This document shows, in pieces, positions 15,070 to 16,207 of a stretch of DNA of 16,207 nucleotides (its first letter is position 1; each line of letters starts with the position of its first letter). The notes beneath the pieces are model-generated. The model was not told the origin of the DNA. It searched no databases and saw nothing but the letters and a program-made list of their open reading frames with translations. The position numbers and the translations under genes are program-made. Source of the stretch: CAZSHX01 sp964606895 (GTDB taxonomy: Bacteria > Bacteroidota > Ignavibacteria > Kapaibacteriales > UBA2268); the NCBI GenBank assembly GCA_964606895.1, contig CAZSHX010000089.1, positions 1 to 16,207 on the forward strand, in the 5' to 3' direction.

Positions 15070-15456
15070 TTATCCTTTGAGTTCAGCAACTAGGGGATGT
15101 TTTTTATCAATATTTGCACCATTACGTAACTGTTCCCAAATTTTAAGTAATGCTTCTCTATTTTCGCCAATAAAATCTTTTATTACTCTATCATATTTAT
15201 TGGTTAATTCTCCATTTAATCTTTCACCTCTCTCAATAGAATAAGAAGCTTTATGATAATCCTTCCCAAACCCGATATGAATATGTGGGTCTTTATGATT
15301 GTCCTTAGTCGCATCCATAACCAATTTCATATTTTGCTTTTTTTCTTTCAGAAGTAGTTTAGTTTTGTCATCTTGGTTATGATTATTTGTCAATAAATCG
15401 AATAATTCAATTTTATTTTTAAGCTTCTCCAATAATGATTCAAATTCTTTTTCCAT
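15070..15456 (-). CDS. DUF4160-like small protein
   Basis: The 128-residue protein starts at ATG 15456 with AAGGA upstream at good distance. Residues 1-45 are a charged helical region absent from typical short DUF4160 proteins. Then DPHIHIGFGKDYHKASYSIE (residues ~56-75) matches the P-H-(F/V/I)-H-V...G....A...I core of DUF4160, followed by the expected linker ERLNGEL, and a last helix FIGENREALLKIWEQL in which the W near the end of the helix is typical of the family. The family is small, cytosolic and often found in toxin-antitoxin-like pairs with DUF2442; no such partner is visible here. Function is unknown. It is the first gene beyond the restriction island on the minus strand, with a hairpin right after it. 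Confidence 0.65.
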   Translation of the reverse strand: MEKEFESLLEKLKNKIELFDLLTNNHNQDDKTKLLLKEKKQNMKLVMDATKDNHKDPHIHIGFGKDYHKASYSIERGERLNGELTNKYDRVIKDFIGENREALLKIWEQLRNGANIDKKHPLVAELKG

Positions 15457-15563
15457 ATATTATCCTTATTTCTTTTATTAAAATTATTTTAAAAAACCGA
15501 GACTTGCAAATTGAAAAATATATTTTGAGAATGTGTATAAGTTCTCTAAATCTTTCTTTTCTC

Positions 15564-15725
15564 TTACGCCGGCACATCTATATAAACCGTTACGCTGTCG
15601 GCACAGGCAGTCGAAGCGTTGCAAGCTTTCACCTTGGCATAATAGCGATGGTTCCTGATTGCATCGCAAACTGTTATCAATTCAGCGTAAGACATGTCAA
15701 TCAAAACGACAGTTGGATTTAGCAT
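15564..15725 (-). CDS. 53-residue cysteine-containing small protein with a strong ribosome binding site
   Basis: ATG 15725 follows GAAGGAGA at the right spacing, one of the best ribosome binding sites in the window. The frame runs to TAA at 15564. The protein begins MLNPTVVLIDMSYAELITVC, continues DAIRNHRYYAKVKACNASTA and ends CADSVTVYIDVPA. It has a hydrophobic strand, an amphipathic helix, a basic centre and a final hydrophobic strand, with cysteines at 20, 34 and 41. There is no signal peptide or membrane helix. No family is recognised. Base composition is clearly richer in GC than the flanks, which supports coding. Upstream lies the array of 21-bp repeats. It may be a DNA-binding or antitoxin-like regulator, but nothing in the sequence proves this. 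Confidence 0.6.
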   Translation of the reverse strand: MLNPTVVLIDMSYAELITVCDAIRNHRYYAKVKACNASTACADSVTVYIDVPA

Positions 15726-15803
15726 AATAAAATCTCCTTCAAAAATTATTATATAAAAAATAATTTATCGCAAAATTTCAATAAAATCAACCAAAGAACA
15801 CAT

Positions 15804-15984
15804 ACATCCGGGCAAATCATTTGTACAACCTATGCAATCGGCAATACATCCAGAATTATTTCAACAACATCCCGATATTTCCCTACTACATCTGCTCAAA
15901 TCAAAAAATACATCCAAGTTTTGCACTACTACATCATTGCTTTTCCCTACTACATCCTGATTTTTCTCTACTACATCCAAGTTT
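15804..15984. repeat. Array of 21-bp phased repeats (TACTACATC type)
   Basis: The motif ACATC starts at 15804, (ACAAC at 15825), 15846, 15867, 15888, 15910, 15931, 15952 and 15973: steps of 21 bp with one of 22. The best units, on the minus strand, read GATGTAGTAGNGAAAA plus five variable bases. The motif core is kept while the spacer varies, unlike a simple slippage repeat. A 21-bp step is two turns of the helix, so all motifs face one side. It lies 79-259 bp upstream of the small-protein start at 15725. Confidence 0.8.
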
Positions 15985-16207
15985 TTTCGATTTTCGGAAA
16001 TGGGATATAGTGAATTTTGAGCATGGATTAATAGAAAAACGGTAATCAAAGAACGGAAACGGAAATTACAAATATTCAAACTATATTATAATGTTTCTTT
16101 TTCTTTTCCCATTCCTTAGATAAATCATTATTCATTTTATTATACAATTTTTCACTAGTGTAATAATTCTTTGAATAACTTATAATATTTCGTATATTTG
16201 TATTTTA
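15985..16207. other. AT-rich intergenic end of the window
   Basis: No convincing gene: both strands hold only short frames. The minus strand has a 19-codon ATG frame near 16080-16136 without a ribosome binding site. A promoter pointing right is listed separately. Confidence 0.6.
16170..16200 (+). promoter_or_regulatory. Bacteroidota-type promoter pointing out of the window
   Basis: TTTG (16170-16173), 19 nt, TATATTTG (16193-16200) match the consensus exactly on the plus strand. The gene it serves would start beyond the right edge. Confidence 0.55.

Noticed and set aside
15435..15722. A 95-codon plus-strand frame and a 61-codon minus-strand frame over the small-protein region.
   Set aside because: Both overlap the 53-codon frame, which alone has a strong ribosome binding site and balanced residues.
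15804..15984. CRISPR array.
   Set aside because: The repeated core is only 5-10 bases, spacers are ~11-16 bases, and no cas gene is nearby.
15821..16045. A plus-strand frame with repeated SLLHP(D/S)F units over the same array.
   Set aside because: Same cause as above; composition and start region do not look coding.
15861..16079. A 72-codon minus-strand frame across the 21-bp array with repeated DVV(G/E)K units.
   Set aside because: The repeats force a heptad pattern because 21 is a multiple of three. The single 22-bp step breaks the pattern, and there is no ribosome binding site.

Overview
The window comes from a low-GC bacterium of the Bacteroidota or the neighbouring Ignavibacteria/Kapabacteria/Chlorobi group. 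Three things point there: a C-terminal type IX secretion (T9SS) sorting domain at 4300-4554; an SBBP-type beta-propeller protein with the matching N-terminal domain; and two sites that fit the Bacteroidota promoter (TTTG, 19-20 nt, TAnnTTTG) at 11787-11818 (minus) and 16170-16200 (plus). No ribosomal or tRNA gene is visible, so placement below phylum level is not possible from this window.

Left part (1-4554, plus strand): the 3' end of an RHS-repeat gene with a glycine-rich hydrophobic variable tail, then a small two-helix membrane protein in the position of an immunity gene, then a large secreted surface protein. The surface protein is an N-terminal FVENKGQ domain, a seven-bladed propeller, Ig/PKD-like modules and a T9SS tail. 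It is split by a frameshift near 3240, inside the last blade.

Central part (4642-14622, all minus strand): a type I restriction-modification island in the order hsdR, rloA, rloB, an unrecognised gene, hsdS, a four-helix-bundle gene, hsdM, and a RmuC-like nuclease gene. HsdM and HsdS would form the methylase, HsdR adds translocation and cleavage, and RloA/RloB (SMC-type ATPase plus TOPRIM-like protein) look like a second defence module with its own promoter. The RmuC-like gene is flanked by ~40 bp direct repeats derived from the 3' end of hsdM. The four-helix-bundle gene is flanked by TTGACAATTG-type repeats, which also sit in frame inside hsdS and hsdR; part of its 3' end is duplicated.

Right part (14623-16207): a hairpin-rich non-coding stretch, a DUF4160-like gene (minus), a 53-residue small protein with a strong ribosome binding site (minus), and upstream of it a very regular array of TACTACATC-type motifs spaced 21 bp apart. 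A Bacteroidota-type promoter points out of the window on the plus strand.

The most unusual signals are the modular gene insertions in the restriction operon, each marked by its own repeat, and the 21-bp phased array next to the small protein gene. Family calls rest on motifs read by eye; no search was run.
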